Position numbers and translations under genes: made by a program. The notes beneath the pieces were generated by a model, which saw only the letters and a list, made by a program, of their open reading frames with translations, ran no database searches and was not told the DNA's origin. From the NCBI GenBank assembly GCA_029263415.1, contig JAJCXN010000039.1, forward strand, positions 186,001 to 250,000: a stretch of 64,000 nt of DNA, read 5' to 3'. Positions 25,531 to 34,132 of this stretch are shown here, piece after piece. Origin of the DNA: Acidobacteriota bacterium. Its GTDB lineage: Bacteria; Acidobacteriota; Thermoanaerobaculia; Multivoradales; Multivoraceae. How positions within the stretch are numbered: position 1 is the first letter of the stretch; each line of letters begins with the position of its first letter.

Positions 25531-27162
25531 TTAGATGACTTCTCCGGCTGCCTGGGCTCGTTCGAGCCTGCTCTCTTCCTCCTCGACCACCGAGCGGCTG
25601 GCGATGAAGAGGAAAATGAGAGCGAGACCGTAGGCGCATAGACCGATTTGGATGCCGTTGCGTAGGGCGAGGGTTGGGTCTTGGCCTGCCGCTGTGAGTC
25701 GGGTGCTGATCTGCCCCATGGTGAAAGGACCAAGAGCTAGACCGACATAGGTCATCGCGAGGACATAGTAGGCGGAGGCAGTGGCGCGCATCCTCGGCAT
25801 CACCATCTCGTTCGAGAGGGCGGCGGCAGAGCCGATCCAGAAGGAGGAGAGGGCGTTGAAGATGAAGACGAGCACATAGGCTGTGGTTGTGTCCTCAGCG
25901 TAAATGAAGCCGAACCCTGCTGGGAGGGAAAGGGCAGCGGTGAGCATGCCGACGATCAAGCGTCCCTTCTTGTGTCGACGTCGGAGCCAATCCGAAAAGA
26001 AGCCGCCGGAGGCAACGCCGATCAGGCCGCCAAGAGCTGAGAGCGGACCCAGAACCGCGCCGACTTCGCCAGCGGTGAGGCCATGCGCGCGCTGCAGGTA
26101 GGGCGCCGACCAGAAGCCGAGACCGTAGCCGACGAAGGCGAGCCAGCCGAAGCCGATCATGCCGAGAACCACCGTGCGGCTCTTGTAGATCATGTTGAAG
26201 GCTGCCTTGTCGCGGAGCGCTAGGCCTTGCAACCAAGAGAAGAAGGCGTAGAGGCCGATCGACAAAGCGATCCATTGAACGGTTGCGCCGACGGTAGCAA
26301 TCAGCAGCCAGGCGCCCGCCGCGCAGGCGGCTGCGATAGCGAGGTTGGTGCCGATCATCTTAGAGGCGCTACGGTTGTACGCCTTGGCGGTTGATGCGAG
26401 CGAGAAGAGTGTGAACGGTGGAAGCACCGCCATCAATTCCTTGAAGGCCTCGCGGAAGGGGCTCGGGTGGTTCTCTCTTGCAGGTAGTCCTTCGGTTAAG
26501 CCGCGGATCGGTTCGCGTAGGGTCCAGACCCAGATCGCGAGCAGCATGCCCGGGATGCCGACCGCGAAGAAGGCTGCCTGCCAACCGGCAAGTCCGAACG
26601 GAGCGCCACCGTCTGCGTAGGCTTCGTTCCAGTTGTCGACCACTAAGCCACCAATGACAATGCCGACGCCTGAGCCGATGTACACACCTGTTGAGTAGAG
26701 CGCCATGGCGGTGGCCCGGAGCTTTGGCGAGAAGTAGTCGCCGAGCATCGAGAACGCAGACGGGGTTGCCGTCGATTCACCGATGCCAACGCCGATGCGA
26801 AAGGTTGCGAGGCTCGCGAAGCTCTTGGCGGTGCCCGAGAGTGCGGTCATTGCGCTCCACCCGACCAGGCCAATGGCGATGAGGTTCTTGCGCGTCCAGA
26901 TGTCGGCAAGCCGTCCGAGCGGAATGCCAAAAATCGCGTAGAAGACAGCGAACACTGTGCCGTAGAGAAACGCGATGTTGGCGTCTGTGAGACCAAGATC
27001 AGCTTTGATGTCCTCAGCCAGGATCGAGATGATTTGCCGATCAACGAAGTTGAAAACGTAGACCAGAATCAAGATAACAAGAACGTAGTTCGAGTACGCC
27101 TTGCTGGGTACTTCCGCTGAGTCGGTTGCTTCGGTTGCCTGAGGTGTTGGGTCTGGTGCCAT
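25531..27162 (-). CDS. MFS transporter, Spinster-like (first of two paralogues)
   Basis: A 543-residue major facilitator protein with 12 or more hydrophobic segments. The N-terminal pattern LVYVFNFVDRQIISILAEDIK, with FVDRQI in the first helix, and FGIPLGRLADIWTRKNLIAIG in the loop between helices 2 and 3, place it in the Spinster-like group, along with GVGIGESTATPSAFSMLGDYF in helix 4. It is longer than the usual 420-480 residues because of an insertion in the centre around the cytoplasmic loop and helix 7. A second protein of the same group is encoded at 50094-51464. Spinster homologues carry lipids or sugar-like solutes; the bacterial substrates are mostly unknown. The gene has its own upstream region of 157 bp. 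Confidence 0.9.
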   Translation of the reverse strand: MAPDPTPQATEATDSAEVPSKAYSNYVLVILILVYVFNFVDRQIISILAEDIKADLGLTDANIAFLYGTVFAVFYAIFGIPLGRLADIWTRKNLIAIGLVGWSAMTALSGTAKSFASLATFRIGVGIGESTATPSAFSMLGDYFSPKLRATAMALYSTGVYIGSGVGIVIGGLVVDNWNEAYADGGAPFGLAGWQAAFFAVGIPGMLLAIWVWTLREPIRGLTEGLPARENHPSPFREAFKELMAVLPPFTLFSLASTAKAYNRSASKMIGTNLAIAAACAAGAWLLIATVGATVQWIALSIGLYAFFSWLQGLALRDKAAFNMIYKSRTVVLGMIGFGWLAFVGYGLGFWSAPYLQRAHGLTAGEVGAVLGPLSALGGLIGVASGGFFSDWLRRRHKKGRLIVGMLTAALSLPAGFGFIYAEDTTTAYVLVFIFNALSSFWIGSAAALSNEMVMPRMRATASAYYVLAMTYVGLALGPFTMGQISTRLTAAGQDPTLALRNGIQIGLCAYGLALIFLFIASRSVVEEEESRLERAQAAGEVI

Positions 27163-27319
27163 CTGTGGATCCTCTTGAGCCTTCGAGACGAACGACCGCA
27201 GCGAGGCGCGCGTTCAGGGGTGCTCCAACGGGCTCAGTGATCGACGCTTTGCTAGCGGCGCTGAACAAGTGAGAGCGATTCAGTCGTGGACGGCTGTCGA
27301 GTGTACAGGGTTTACGGTG

Positions 27320-28000
27320 CTAGCTACCCAGCGCAGCAATGGTGGTTCTGCATAGAGGAAAATCTGAGGCGACCACCAAGACGTTGTCCCAATCGCGGAA
27401 GCTGCGATCACAAACCGTGTTGAAGTGCTTGAGGATCCGTTGTCGCTGTTGGTCAAGCGAGAGGTCGTCTTGATCGAGCAGGTTGCGTGCGTAGATTCCG
27501 TTGGGCGACAGGTGCGTTTTCGACAGTTCGGGCAGAACCTCTAGCTTGGGCGGCCGGTAGGGTACCTGCTCGCCGCTCACGTCGGCGGTCACCACAAAGC
27601 AGTCGTCCAGGATGAGATCGAATGTCTCGTTGGTTCGGCGTAGAAAACTCATTGCGTCCGATCGACGCAGCGTCACATCAGGAGTGAGTGCTGCTGTCGC
27701 TGCTTTGTGTAGCTTTCGATCGGGCTCAATGCCTACGATTTTGGCGGACGGCATGCGAGTCTTCATCATCGAGCCCATCGCGCCCATGCCAAACCCGAGG
27801 ATTAGTACACGGGGCGCGTTGAAGGCTTGGAGCAGATCGATGGTTGCCGCTGCCGCTCGGAAGGGGAGCGGAATAGGACCGCTCCAGTCCGGACGGAAGG
27901 TGAAGAAATGGGTGCCATCTGGACTGGCAACGAGGCGCTCCGAATCACGCAGTGCCTTCTGATCGCGCTGCTTCTGGAGATTCACATGGATTGGGCTCAA
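27320..28000 (-). CDS. Spermidine-synthase-like SAM-binding protein
   Basis: A 226-residue protein with a Rossmann-like methyltransferase/aminopropyltransferase fold. The nucleotide motif is VLILGFGMGAMGSMM, followed by the acidic ribose-binding residue in IVGIEPDRKL and by FDLILDDCFV, in the position of the DxxDP-type catalytic segment of spermidine synthases. It lacks the N-terminal beta-hairpin domain of true spermidine synthase and is shorter (usual length about 280-300), so aminopropyl transfer is doubtful. The TTG start overlaps the stop of the upstream glutamate-synthase-like gene (TTGA), a translational-coupling arrangement. A GTG five codons further in is the main alternative. Function unknown. 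Confidence 0.7.
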   Translation of the reverse strand: MSPIHVNLQKQRDQKALRDSERLVASPDGTHFFTFRPDWSGPIPLPFRAAAATIDLLQAFNAPRVLILGFGMGAMGSMMKTRMPSAKIVGIEPDRKLHKAATAALTPDVTLRRSDAMSFLRRTNETFDLILDDCFVVTADVSGEQVPYRPPKLEVLPELSKTHLSPNGIYARNLLDQDDLSLDQQRQRILKHFNTVCDRSFRDWDNVLVVASDFPLCRTTIAALGS

Positions 28001-29547
28001 GCGCGATCCAGACCCGAAGTGGTCACTAGATCACTGGTCGAATCGGCGCTGTCGAATGTGGCGCGGGCTGAGGTGTGGCCCATCTGCCCGTCGAGGATGG
28101 CGAAGTCGTCGAGGGTGAACTGCGACGGGTGGTCGTAGCCGCAGGCGTGCGAGAGCCAGAGAAGTTCCTTACGCAGGGTCGCGAGGTAGTTGGCGCATCG
28201 AGCACCCTTGTCGGCGGGGTCGAGGCCGCGCATAAGCCACTTGCTTTGAGTAGCGACGCCGGTCGGGCAACGGCCGCTGTGACACACCTGAGCTTGAATA
28301 CAACCGACTGCGAGCATCGCCTCCCGCGCGACGCTGACGGCATCGCAACCGAGGGCGAATGCGAGCAAGGCCTTCTCCGGGAAGCCGAGCTTGCCTGAAC
28401 CGATGAACAGCACGCGGTCGTCGACTCCGTGCTCAACGAAGGTGCGATGCACTTGGTTCATGGCGCTGCGGAACGGCAGCCCGACATGATCGCTGAAGGT
28501 CAATGGTGCAGCACCAGTGCCGCCCTCGCCGCCGTCGACGGTGATGAAGTCAACGCCGCGTTGACCGCTTTGCATGGCTTGGGCGAGCTGATGCCAGAAT
28601 TGGCGTTCGCCGACAGCTGACTTGATGCCCACCGGGAGGCCGGTTGCGTCGGCTAAGCGCTCAACGAAGTCGAGCATCTCGTCGACGTTGCTGAATGCGC
28701 TATGACCGGCCGGGCTTTGACAGTTGCGACCCATCGGGATGCCACGGATGCTGGCGATCTCAGGAGTGATCTTGGCGGCGGGCAGGACACCACCGAGGCC
28801 GGGTTTAGCTCCTTGAGAGAGCTTCACCTCGATCGCGCGCACCTCGAAGCGGTCGCAAACTTCCAAGAAATGTTTCTCGGAGAAGTTGCCCTGTTCGTCG
28901 CGACAGCCGAAGTAGCCAGTGCCGATCTGCCAGATCAGCTCACCGCCGTGGTCGTGATGACGGCTAACACCACCTTCGCCAGTGTTGTGCCATGCCCCTG
29001 CGATCGCACAACCGCGGTTCATCGCTTCCACTGCTGGGGCGCTGAGCGAGCCGTAGCTCATGGCTGAGATGTTGACCACTGAGGGCAGTATCGTCGCCCG
29101 GGCCCGATTGCGAGCCTCTCCCATCACCTTCGCGGAGGCAAGCGCATATTCGCCTTGGCGAGCTCGCCAGCCGTAGTCACCAGTGTTGGGTGATGCTGCT
29201 GCGACCGGCTTGGCGGCTTCAATCTTGGGGAAGGCTGCGTGACGAATGATCAGGTGATGGTTCGATCCCTCGAGGTCGTCGTCGGTGCCGAACCCGAAGT
29301 AGTTGTTCGCCTTTTTTGCCGAAGCGTAGACCCATCGCCGTTCGTCTCGGGTGAACGGGCGTTCCTCGTCATTTGAGGCGATGAAGTATTGGCGAATCTC
29401 GGGGCCGATGCTCTCAAGAATGTAGCGCAGGTGGCCGACCACGGGGAAGTTCCGCAGGATCGCATGGCGACGCTGGGTGAGGTCGTAGACGACGAGTGCT
29501 CCCAGTAGCACCGAGATGGCCACTAGGCCGATGGTGATCACAGTCAT
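27997..29547 (-). CDS. FMN-binding glutamate synthase family protein
   Basis: A 516-residue protein with one N-terminal transmembrane helix ([18 protein letters not shown]) and then the FMN/glutamate-synthase domain, a TIM barrel like that of GltB. FMN and substrate motifs include SAMSYGSLSAPAVEAMNRG, KPGLGGVLPAAKI, GIKSAVGERQFW, and TVDGGEGGTGAAPLTFSDHVG. The three cysteines of the 3Fe-4S cluster are present with the glutamate-synthase spacing (C416-x5-C422-x4-C427) in the motif CIQAQVCHSGRCPTG. There is no amidotransferase domain, so it does not make ammonia from glutamine by itself. Members of this family are widespread but their reactions are not well defined. It forms a two-gene unit with the spermidine-synthase-like gene. 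Confidence 0.88.
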   Translation of the reverse strand: MTVITIGLVAISVLLGALVVYDLTQRRHAILRNFPVVGHLRYILESIGPEIRQYFIASNDEERPFTRDERRWVYASAKKANNYFGFGTDDDLEGSNHHLIIRHAAFPKIEAAKPVAAASPNTGDYGWRARQGEYALASAKVMGEARNRARATILPSVVNISAMSYGSLSAPAVEAMNRGCAIAGAWHNTGEGGVSRHHDHGGELIWQIGTGYFGCRDEQGNFSEKHFLEVCDRFEVRAIEVKLSQGAKPGLGGVLPAAKITPEIASIRGIPMGRNCQSPAGHSAFSNVDEMLDFVERLADATGLPVGIKSAVGERQFWHQLAQAMQSGQRGVDFITVDGGEGGTGAAPLTFSDHVGLPFRSAMNQVHRTFVEHGVDDRVLFIGSGKLGFPEKALLAFALGCDAVSVAREAMLAVGCIQAQVCHSGRCPTGVATQSKWLMRGLDPADKGARCANYLATLRKELLWLSHACGYDHPSQFTLDDFAILDGQMGHTSARATFDSADSTSDLVTTSGLDRA

Positions 29548-29654
29548 GAGTTGAGTTTAGCGAGGTTGATAGTCCGCCGGTGCTGGACCAGTCCTGGGCT
29601 TCTCGAGTCGAGTACGATGAGACGTACCCAAATGAATCCTGGAAGGAAGAACTC

Positions 29655-30770
29655 ATGGTTGATCGTGACAAGCAATCGGGCTTAGGTGCTGATGAAGAGA
29701 CCATGGCCACAAGCGGCTTGTCGCGCCGGGCTGCGCTTGGCCTCGGAGCAGCGGCTTTCGGAATGGCTGCCGCCGGTCGATCTTCAGCGCAAGTTGGTTC
29801 CAGCGGCCCGCTCGCGGTTGCCTCAGCGAATGGAATGCGCGGGGTGAAGTTGGCTGTGGAGCTGATGGCCTCCGGCACCGATCCTCTGGACGCTGCGATC
29901 GAAGGCGTCGCGATTCAAGAGCGTGATCCGAAGGATCGGAGCGTTGGGCTTGGCGGCCTGCCCAACGCTGATGGTGTGGTTCAACTGGATGCATCCTGTA
30001 TGCACGGTCCTACCAGGCGCGCTGGAGCGGTCGGCGCGCTGGAGGGCATCGTCAATGCGTCGCGAGTAGCTAAGGCTGTTCTCGAGCACACCGATCACAT
30101 CTATCTGATGGGCGAGGGGGCCAAACGGTTTGCAACAGATTTGGGTTTCAAAGAAGAAGACTTGCTGACGCCCGAAAGTCGTCGCTCATGGTTACGTTGG
30201 AAGGGACGCCTTAACCCCAACGACGCGTGGCTCGAGTTCGATCAGGAACATCTAGAGTCGACCCACGGCACCATCAATATGTGTGCGATGGACCAACAAC
30301 GCAATATTGGATCGGTGACCACCACCAGTGGTCTGTCGTGGAAGATTCCTGGCCGCGTCGGAGACAGTCCGATGATCGGTGCGGGTCAGTACTGCGACAA
30401 CTCGGTCGGTGCTGCCGGTTCGACCGGTCGGGGTGAGGCCAACATCAAGGTCTGCGGCGCTTTCCTGACGGTCGAGGCGATGCGCAACGGCGCCTCTCCT
30501 GAAGAGGCTTGTCTTGCCACGTTGCGTAGGGTGGTAGAGATGACCGAGGACCGCTTGCTCGAAGGCGGCAAGCCGCTGTTCGGGCTCAACTTCTATGCCA
30601 TCGACAAGCAGGGTCGGTACGGTTCGGCGGCTCTTTATGAACCGACTGCCGAGCGGAAGGCGCGTTCGGATGTAGCGGGCAAATTCGCAGTCGCCGACGG
30701 CAAAGGGGCTCGGTTGGAGGACATGGCTTTCCTCTACTCGGTACAGCAACGGCCTGCAGCGATGGGCTAA
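29655..30770 (+). CDS. N4-(beta-N-acetylglucosaminyl)-L-asparaginase (glycosylasparaginase)
   Basis: An Ntn-hydrolase of about 371 residues that cleaves the GlcNAc-Asn bond of glycoasparagines. The twin-arginine signal LSRRAALGLGAAAFGMAAA (R24-R25) indicates export as a folded protein to the periplasm. The precursor should cleave itself before Thr206 in the motif THGTINM, making Thr206 the N-terminal nucleophile of the beta chain; downstream signatures SVTTTSGLSWKIPGRVGDSP and GAGQYCDNSVGAAGSTGRGE match the family. The start at ATG 29655 has GGAAGGAAG just upstream; the open frame extends 25 codons further without support. Its location suggests use of exogenous glycopeptides, but no linked peptidase is seen. 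Confidence 0.92.
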   Translation: MVDRDKQSGLGADEETMATSGLSRRAALGLGAAAFGMAAAGRSSAQVGSSGPLAVASANGMRGVKLAVELMASGTDPLDAAIEGVAIQERDPKDRSVGLGGLPNADGVVQLDASCMHGPTRRAGAVGALEGIVNASRVAKAVLEHTDHIYLMGEGAKRFATDLGFKEEDLLTPESRRSWLRWKGRLNPNDAWLEFDQEHLESTHGTINMCAMDQQRNIGSVTTTSGLSWKIPGRVGDSPMIGAGQYCDNSVGAAGSTGRGEANIKVCGAFLTVEAMRNGASPEEACLATLRRVVEMTEDRLLEGGKPLFGLNFYAIDKQGRYGSAALYEPTAERKARSDVAGKFAVADGKGARLEDMAFLYSVQQRPAAMG

Positions 30771-30807
30771 GGCCGAATAGTAGGCTGGCCGCCGCCGTAA
30801 GTTTGGC

Positions 30808-30841
30808 CAGTGGTCTTGCACAGTGGTCTTGCACAGTGGTT
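30808..30841. repeat. 13-bp tandem repeat downstream of a stop codon
   Basis: CAGTGGTCTTGCA occurs twice in tandem (30808-30820, 30821-30833) followed by a partial third copy (CAGTGGTT), about 38 bp after the glycosylasparaginase stop and 54 bp before the LemA start. The same 13-bp period is seen in the array at 57113. Confidence 0.9.
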
Positions 30842-30894
30842 CGGCCTCGTGGGTCGAAGACGATTCCTTGAGTGAGTGAAGAGGTAAGCCTTAG

Positions 30895-31488
30895 ATGAAG
30901 AAAGTAGCTTTGATCGGATGTCTCGGGCTGCTCGCCGTTGGTCTCTTTTTGGGCCTACTGGTGAGTGGGCAGTACAACCGCTTGGTTGGGCTCGAAGAGG
31001 GTGTGGCCGCGGCTTGGGCACAGGTCGAAAACACCTACCAACGCCGAGTCGACTTGATCCCCAATTTGGTTGAAACAGTGAAGGGTGCGCGCGATTTCGA
31101 ACGGGAGACCTTCGAGGCGGTGTCAAAAGCGCGTTCATCGGTTGGTCAGACCAACATTCAAGGAACTCCGAACGCCGAGCAGCTGAGCCAGTTCCAGCAG
31201 TCTCAAGGAGCATTGAGCTCGGCGTTGTCGCGATTGCTGTTGGTGGTCGAGCGCTACCCTGAGCTCAAGGCGACTGAGGCGTTTCGTGATCTGCAAGCGC
31301 AGATCGAAGGTACCGAGAATCGCATATCGGTCGAACGCCGACGATTCAACGACGTAGCACGGCAGTACAACACTGCTGCACGGTCGTTTCCGACCGTTCT
31401 GGTCGCTCGGATGATGGGGTTCAATGAGAAGCCCTACTTCGAAGCAGACGCGGGTGCGGACCAAGCACCGGCTGTCGACTTTGGTTGA
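30895..31488 (+). CDS. lemA: LemA family membrane protein
   Basis: A 197-residue protein with an N-terminal transmembrane helix (KVALIGCLGLLAVGLFLGLLV) and a long helical extracytoplasmic domain. The family pattern YNRLVGLEEGVAAAWAQVENTYQRRVDLIPNLVETVKG is complete, as is the later RFNDVARQYNTAARSFPTVLVARMMGF segment with the FNDAVxxYN-like motif. LemA proteins have no established molecular function; they frequently sit beside TPM-domain proteins, as here with two TPM genes directly downstream. The short gaps (52 bp, then an overlap) suggest one operon. A 13-bp repeat lies before the start. Confidence 0.92.
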   Translation: MKKVALIGCLGLLAVGLFLGLLVSGQYNRLVGLEEGVAAAWAQVENTYQRRVDLIPNLVETVKGARDFERETFEAVSKARSSVGQTNIQGTPNAEQLSQFQQSQGALSSALSRLLLVVERYPELKATEAFRDLQAQIEGTENRISVERRRFNDVARQYNTAARSFPTVLVARMMGFNEKPYFEADAGADQAPAVDFG

Positions 31489-31540
31489 TTCTCGACTTGG
31501 ACTGAGGCTCGACCTTGTTGGATGCTAGGACGCAAACGCT

Positions 31541-32209
31541 GTGAAGGTGCTTGATCGCTTTCGAGAGCGAGAGCTCGAGCGCATTCGAGACGCGGTCGGC
31601 CAGGCCGAGCAACGCACCAGTGGCGAGATCGTTACCTACATCGTGCTTGAGTGCGACGCCTACCCGGAGGCTGCATGGCGCGGCGCTAGCCTTGGGGCGC
31701 TCGTGGGCATGGGTGCGGGGTTTGCTGCTCAGCACTACCAAGAGATGGTGGTGTCAGCACTGTGGGTGTCTACGGTTTGGTGGGTGTTGGTGCCGACCTT
31801 CATAGGGTTGCTTTTGGGTTTGCTGCTGGGTGGCGCAGTGGATGCGATCCGTCGGCGACTAGTGCACGCGGAGGTACTGGCTCATCGGGTTGGCCTGCGC
31901 GCGGAGTCCGCTTTCTTGGAAGAACAGGTCTTTGACACTCGCGAGCGCACCGGGATTCTGCTGTTCGTGGCTTTGTTCGAGCGCCGGGTCGTCGTGCTTG
32001 GAGATGAAGGCATCAATTCTCGCGTGGAGCAGGCAGAGTGGACCGCGATCATCGAGCGCATGATCGCCGAACTCAAGCAGGCCAGACCAGCCGAGGCGAT
32101 TCTGGGTGGCGTTGAGGACTGCGGCTTGTTGCTGGAGCGGCACGGCGTAGCTCGACGCGCTGACGATACCGACGAACTCGACAATGAACCGAGGCTGCGG
32201 GAGCGATGA
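31541..32209 (+). CDS. TPM-domain membrane protein
   Basis: A 222-residue protein with GTG start at 31541. It opens with helices bearing the TPM fold pattern IRDAVGQAEQRTSGEIVTYIVLECDAYPEAAWRG and has two central hydrophobic segments (ASLGALVGMGAGFAAQHY and VSTVWWVLVPTFIGLLLGLLLG). The second half of the fold follows: VFDTRERTGILLFVALFERRVVVLGDEGIN, in which RERTGILLFV and ERRVVVLGDEGI are TPM signatures. TPM-domain proteins of this type (YgcG group) are membrane-linked and sometimes described as putative phosphatases; that activity is not proven here. The downstream TPM gene overlaps by four bases. Confidence 0.85.
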   Translation: MKVLDRFRERELERIRDAVGQAEQRTSGEIVTYIVLECDAYPEAAWRGASLGALVGMGAGFAAQHYQEMVVSALWVSTVWWVLVPTFIGLLLGLLLGGAVDAIRRRLVHAEVLAHRVGLRAESAFLEEQVFDTRERTGILLFVALFERRVVVLGDEGINSRVEQAEWTAIIERMIAELKQARPAEAILGGVEDCGLLLERHGVARRADDTDELDNEPRLRER

Positions 32210-33024
32210 GCCTGCGACGAAGACTCAGGCACTCAATCTTGGTTCGGGTCTTGGTTCCAGTCTTGGTTCGTGTTGCCCTGATCGTCACACTTGGGGTCTG
32301 TGGACTAGTTGCGATGCCCGCGACCGCAGCTCTTGAGGTGCCACACCTCTCTGGCCAGGTGGTGGATCTCGCCTCGATGATGCCAACTGCCAGTCGTCAG
32401 CGGATCGTGCAGAAGCTCGCTGCGCTGGAGGCGGCGACAGGCGCCCAGGTGGTGGTGCTCACCGTGCCATCTCTTGAGCGCGAGTCGCTCGAAGAATTCA
32501 CGATCCGGGTGCTCGAGACGTGGAAGCTGGGGCGTGCAGATCAGGACAACGGTGCTCTGCTGTTTGTGGCGCAACAGGAACGGCGCTTACGTCTTGAAGT
32601 CGGCTATGGCCTTGAAGGCCAGCTGACGGACGCAATGAGTCGCCGTATTCTGGACAACATCGTTACTCCTGCGTTCAAGCAAGGTGATTTTGCCGGCGGC
32701 TTAGAGCGCGCAGTCGACGCCATCGTTGCGCTGATCGGCGGCGGCGAACCGCCCCGTTCGTTGCAGCCGACCGAAAGTGCACCCGTACCCTTGGGCTGCT
32801 TAATCATCTTCGTGAGCGTCGTCATCGCCTTCAAGCTTTTTGGGTTCATCCGCATACTGCACCGTCGCGCCCACGGTGGCGGTTGGAGCTCCAGGAGGGA
32901 CGGGATCAGCCCTTGGATCATTGGCGGCGGTGGTCGTAGTAGCGGTTGGGGCGGAGGTGGGTTTGGTGGTTTCTCTGGCGGTGGTGGTGGGTTCGGTGGT
33001 GGCGGCGCTTCAGGCGGCTGGTAG
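32206..33024 (+). CDS. Secreted/membrane TPM-domain protein with Gly-rich tail
   Basis: A 272-residue YgcG-like protein. An N-terminal signal/anchor rich in Val-Leu (encoded by a 12-bp DNA repeat at 32238-32273 giving LVRV-LVPV-LVRV) is followed by the TPM domain: GQVVDLASMMPTASRQRIVQKL, TGAQVVVLTVPSLERESLEEF, DNGALLFVAQQERRLRLEVGYGLEG, and DNIVTPAFKQGDFAGGLERAV, all canonical. A second membrane helix (LIIFVSVVIAFKLFGFIRIL) leads to a Gly/Ser-rich tail of about 45 residues ending in GGGASGGW, a hallmark of this family. Together with LemA and the other TPM gene it forms an envelope-associated cluster of unknown function. Confidence 0.88.
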   Translation: MSLRRRLRHSILVRVLVPVLVRVALIVTLGVCGLVAMPATAALEVPHLSGQVVDLASMMPTASRQRIVQKLAALEAATGAQVVVLTVPSLERESLEEFTIRVLETWKLGRADQDNGALLFVAQQERRLRLEVGYGLEGQLTDAMSRRILDNIVTPAFKQGDFAGGLERAVDAIVALIGGGEPPRSLQPTESAPVPLGCLIIFVSVVIAFKLFGFIRILHRRAHGGGWSSRRDGISPWIIGGGGRSSGWGGGGFGGFSGGGGGFGGGGASGGW

Positions 33025-33280
33025 CGCGCCGGAGATTCCAGATACGCTAGCCTGTTCTAGTGACGGTGCTCGGGCTTGCTTGAGCCTGCCCGGGTACAGA
33101 TGTCGGCCAAGGATTGATCCAACGAACACCGCGGGACTTTTTCAGCAAGCTTATGCTTGAGCTTCGGCTCACAAACCGGGACCCTCCGGTGAAATTCACT
33201 GCGGGCTGCTAGCGTTTCGGGTATCGGCCGGGGCCTTCCGGTCGGCGCCATCTCTTTTCCTAAGATCCAAAGGACCCTCA

Positions 33281-34132
33281 ATGCCTGAAGCAGCCCCCAC
33301 AATGATCATCCCTGCGGGGACTTCGATCGAAGTGGATCAACATGGCCAGCTCTCGGTTCGCACGCCTGGCAACTTGGTCCTGCAGAACTCTGGCAGCTAC
33401 GGCACTATCGAGTCGACCAACGGTTCGATCCGGATTGAACCGGACGTTCAGGTCGAAGCGGTCAACGTTCGGTGTTCCAAGGTCTGCTACGTCCAGGGTA
33501 GTTTGACCGCGTGGAAGGTCGAGGCAGAAGCGATCCAGCTGGAGGAATCGGCGCGCGCTCACATTATCTTGCAGGAAACGCGAAGCCTTCAGGTCGGCAA
33601 GGAGGCTCGCCTGGTTGGGAACTTCTCCTCTGAGAAGGAACTGTTTCTGTTGTTTTCGCGCTTTGCGAGCCAAATGCGATCGCTGCCCTTTGGGCGTCGT
33701 GACGATCCTGAACCCAGCGAGATGAACGCCGGTGGTGAGGCTCTCAGGCACTTGATGAACGCGGGAGGCGCCGACGAGACTCAACAACAGCTGCGCCGCT
33801 CGCTGGATGCGTCGCAGACTGCTAGTCAAGTGATTGATGCCGAGCCTCTGGCTGTGCCGAACAGCCCCGCGGCCACCACGGCCGAGCAGCTGCCGGACAC
33901 GCTGTTTTATGCCCAAGTCCTCTTAGAGCGCGAGTCGCACAAGGTTGGTGCTGGCCCCAACACCCAGCGCGTGGTGCAGGATCTGTTGAGGTTGCTGCGT
34001 GACGGCCAGGTTGCGCGCCTCGGTCAGACGCACCCGGCGCTTTTTTCCGAAGTGGTTCGCCCTAGTGCAGACCTGAGGCGTGCCATGGGCATGATCGGCA
34101 GTCACTTCGGTACTCAGGTGGATGTGTCGTGA
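33281..34132 (+). CDS. Hypothetical beta-helix protein, bactofilin-like N-terminus
   Basis: A 283-residue soluble protein without a named family. The first 125 residues are short beta-strand repeats with periodic hydrophobic residues (IPAGTSIEVDQHGQLSV, PGNLVLQNSGSYGTIES, GSIRIEPDVQVEAVNV, VQGSLTAWKVEAEAIQL), a layout like bactofilin-type polymer-forming cytoskeletal domains, though I cannot confirm the family. Residues 125-283 are mostly helical with a Gln/Ala-rich centre. There is no signal peptide or membrane helix. It ends at TGATG, overlapping the start of the paraoxonase-like gene, so the two are probably co-translated; a link between them is suggested only by this arrangement. Confidence 0.6.
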   Translation: MPEAAPTMIIPAGTSIEVDQHGQLSVRTPGNLVLQNSGSYGTIESTNGSIRIEPDVQVEAVNVRCSKVCYVQGSLTAWKVEAEAIQLEESARAHIILQETRSLQVGKEARLVGNFSSEKELFLLFSRFASQMRSLPFGRRDDPEPSEMNAGGEALRHLMNAGGADETQQQLRRSLDASQTASQVIDAEPLAVPNSPAATTAEQLPDTLFYAQVLLERESHKVGAGPNTQRVVQDLLRLLRDGQVARLGQTHPALFSEVVRPSADLRRAMGMIGSHFGTQVDVS

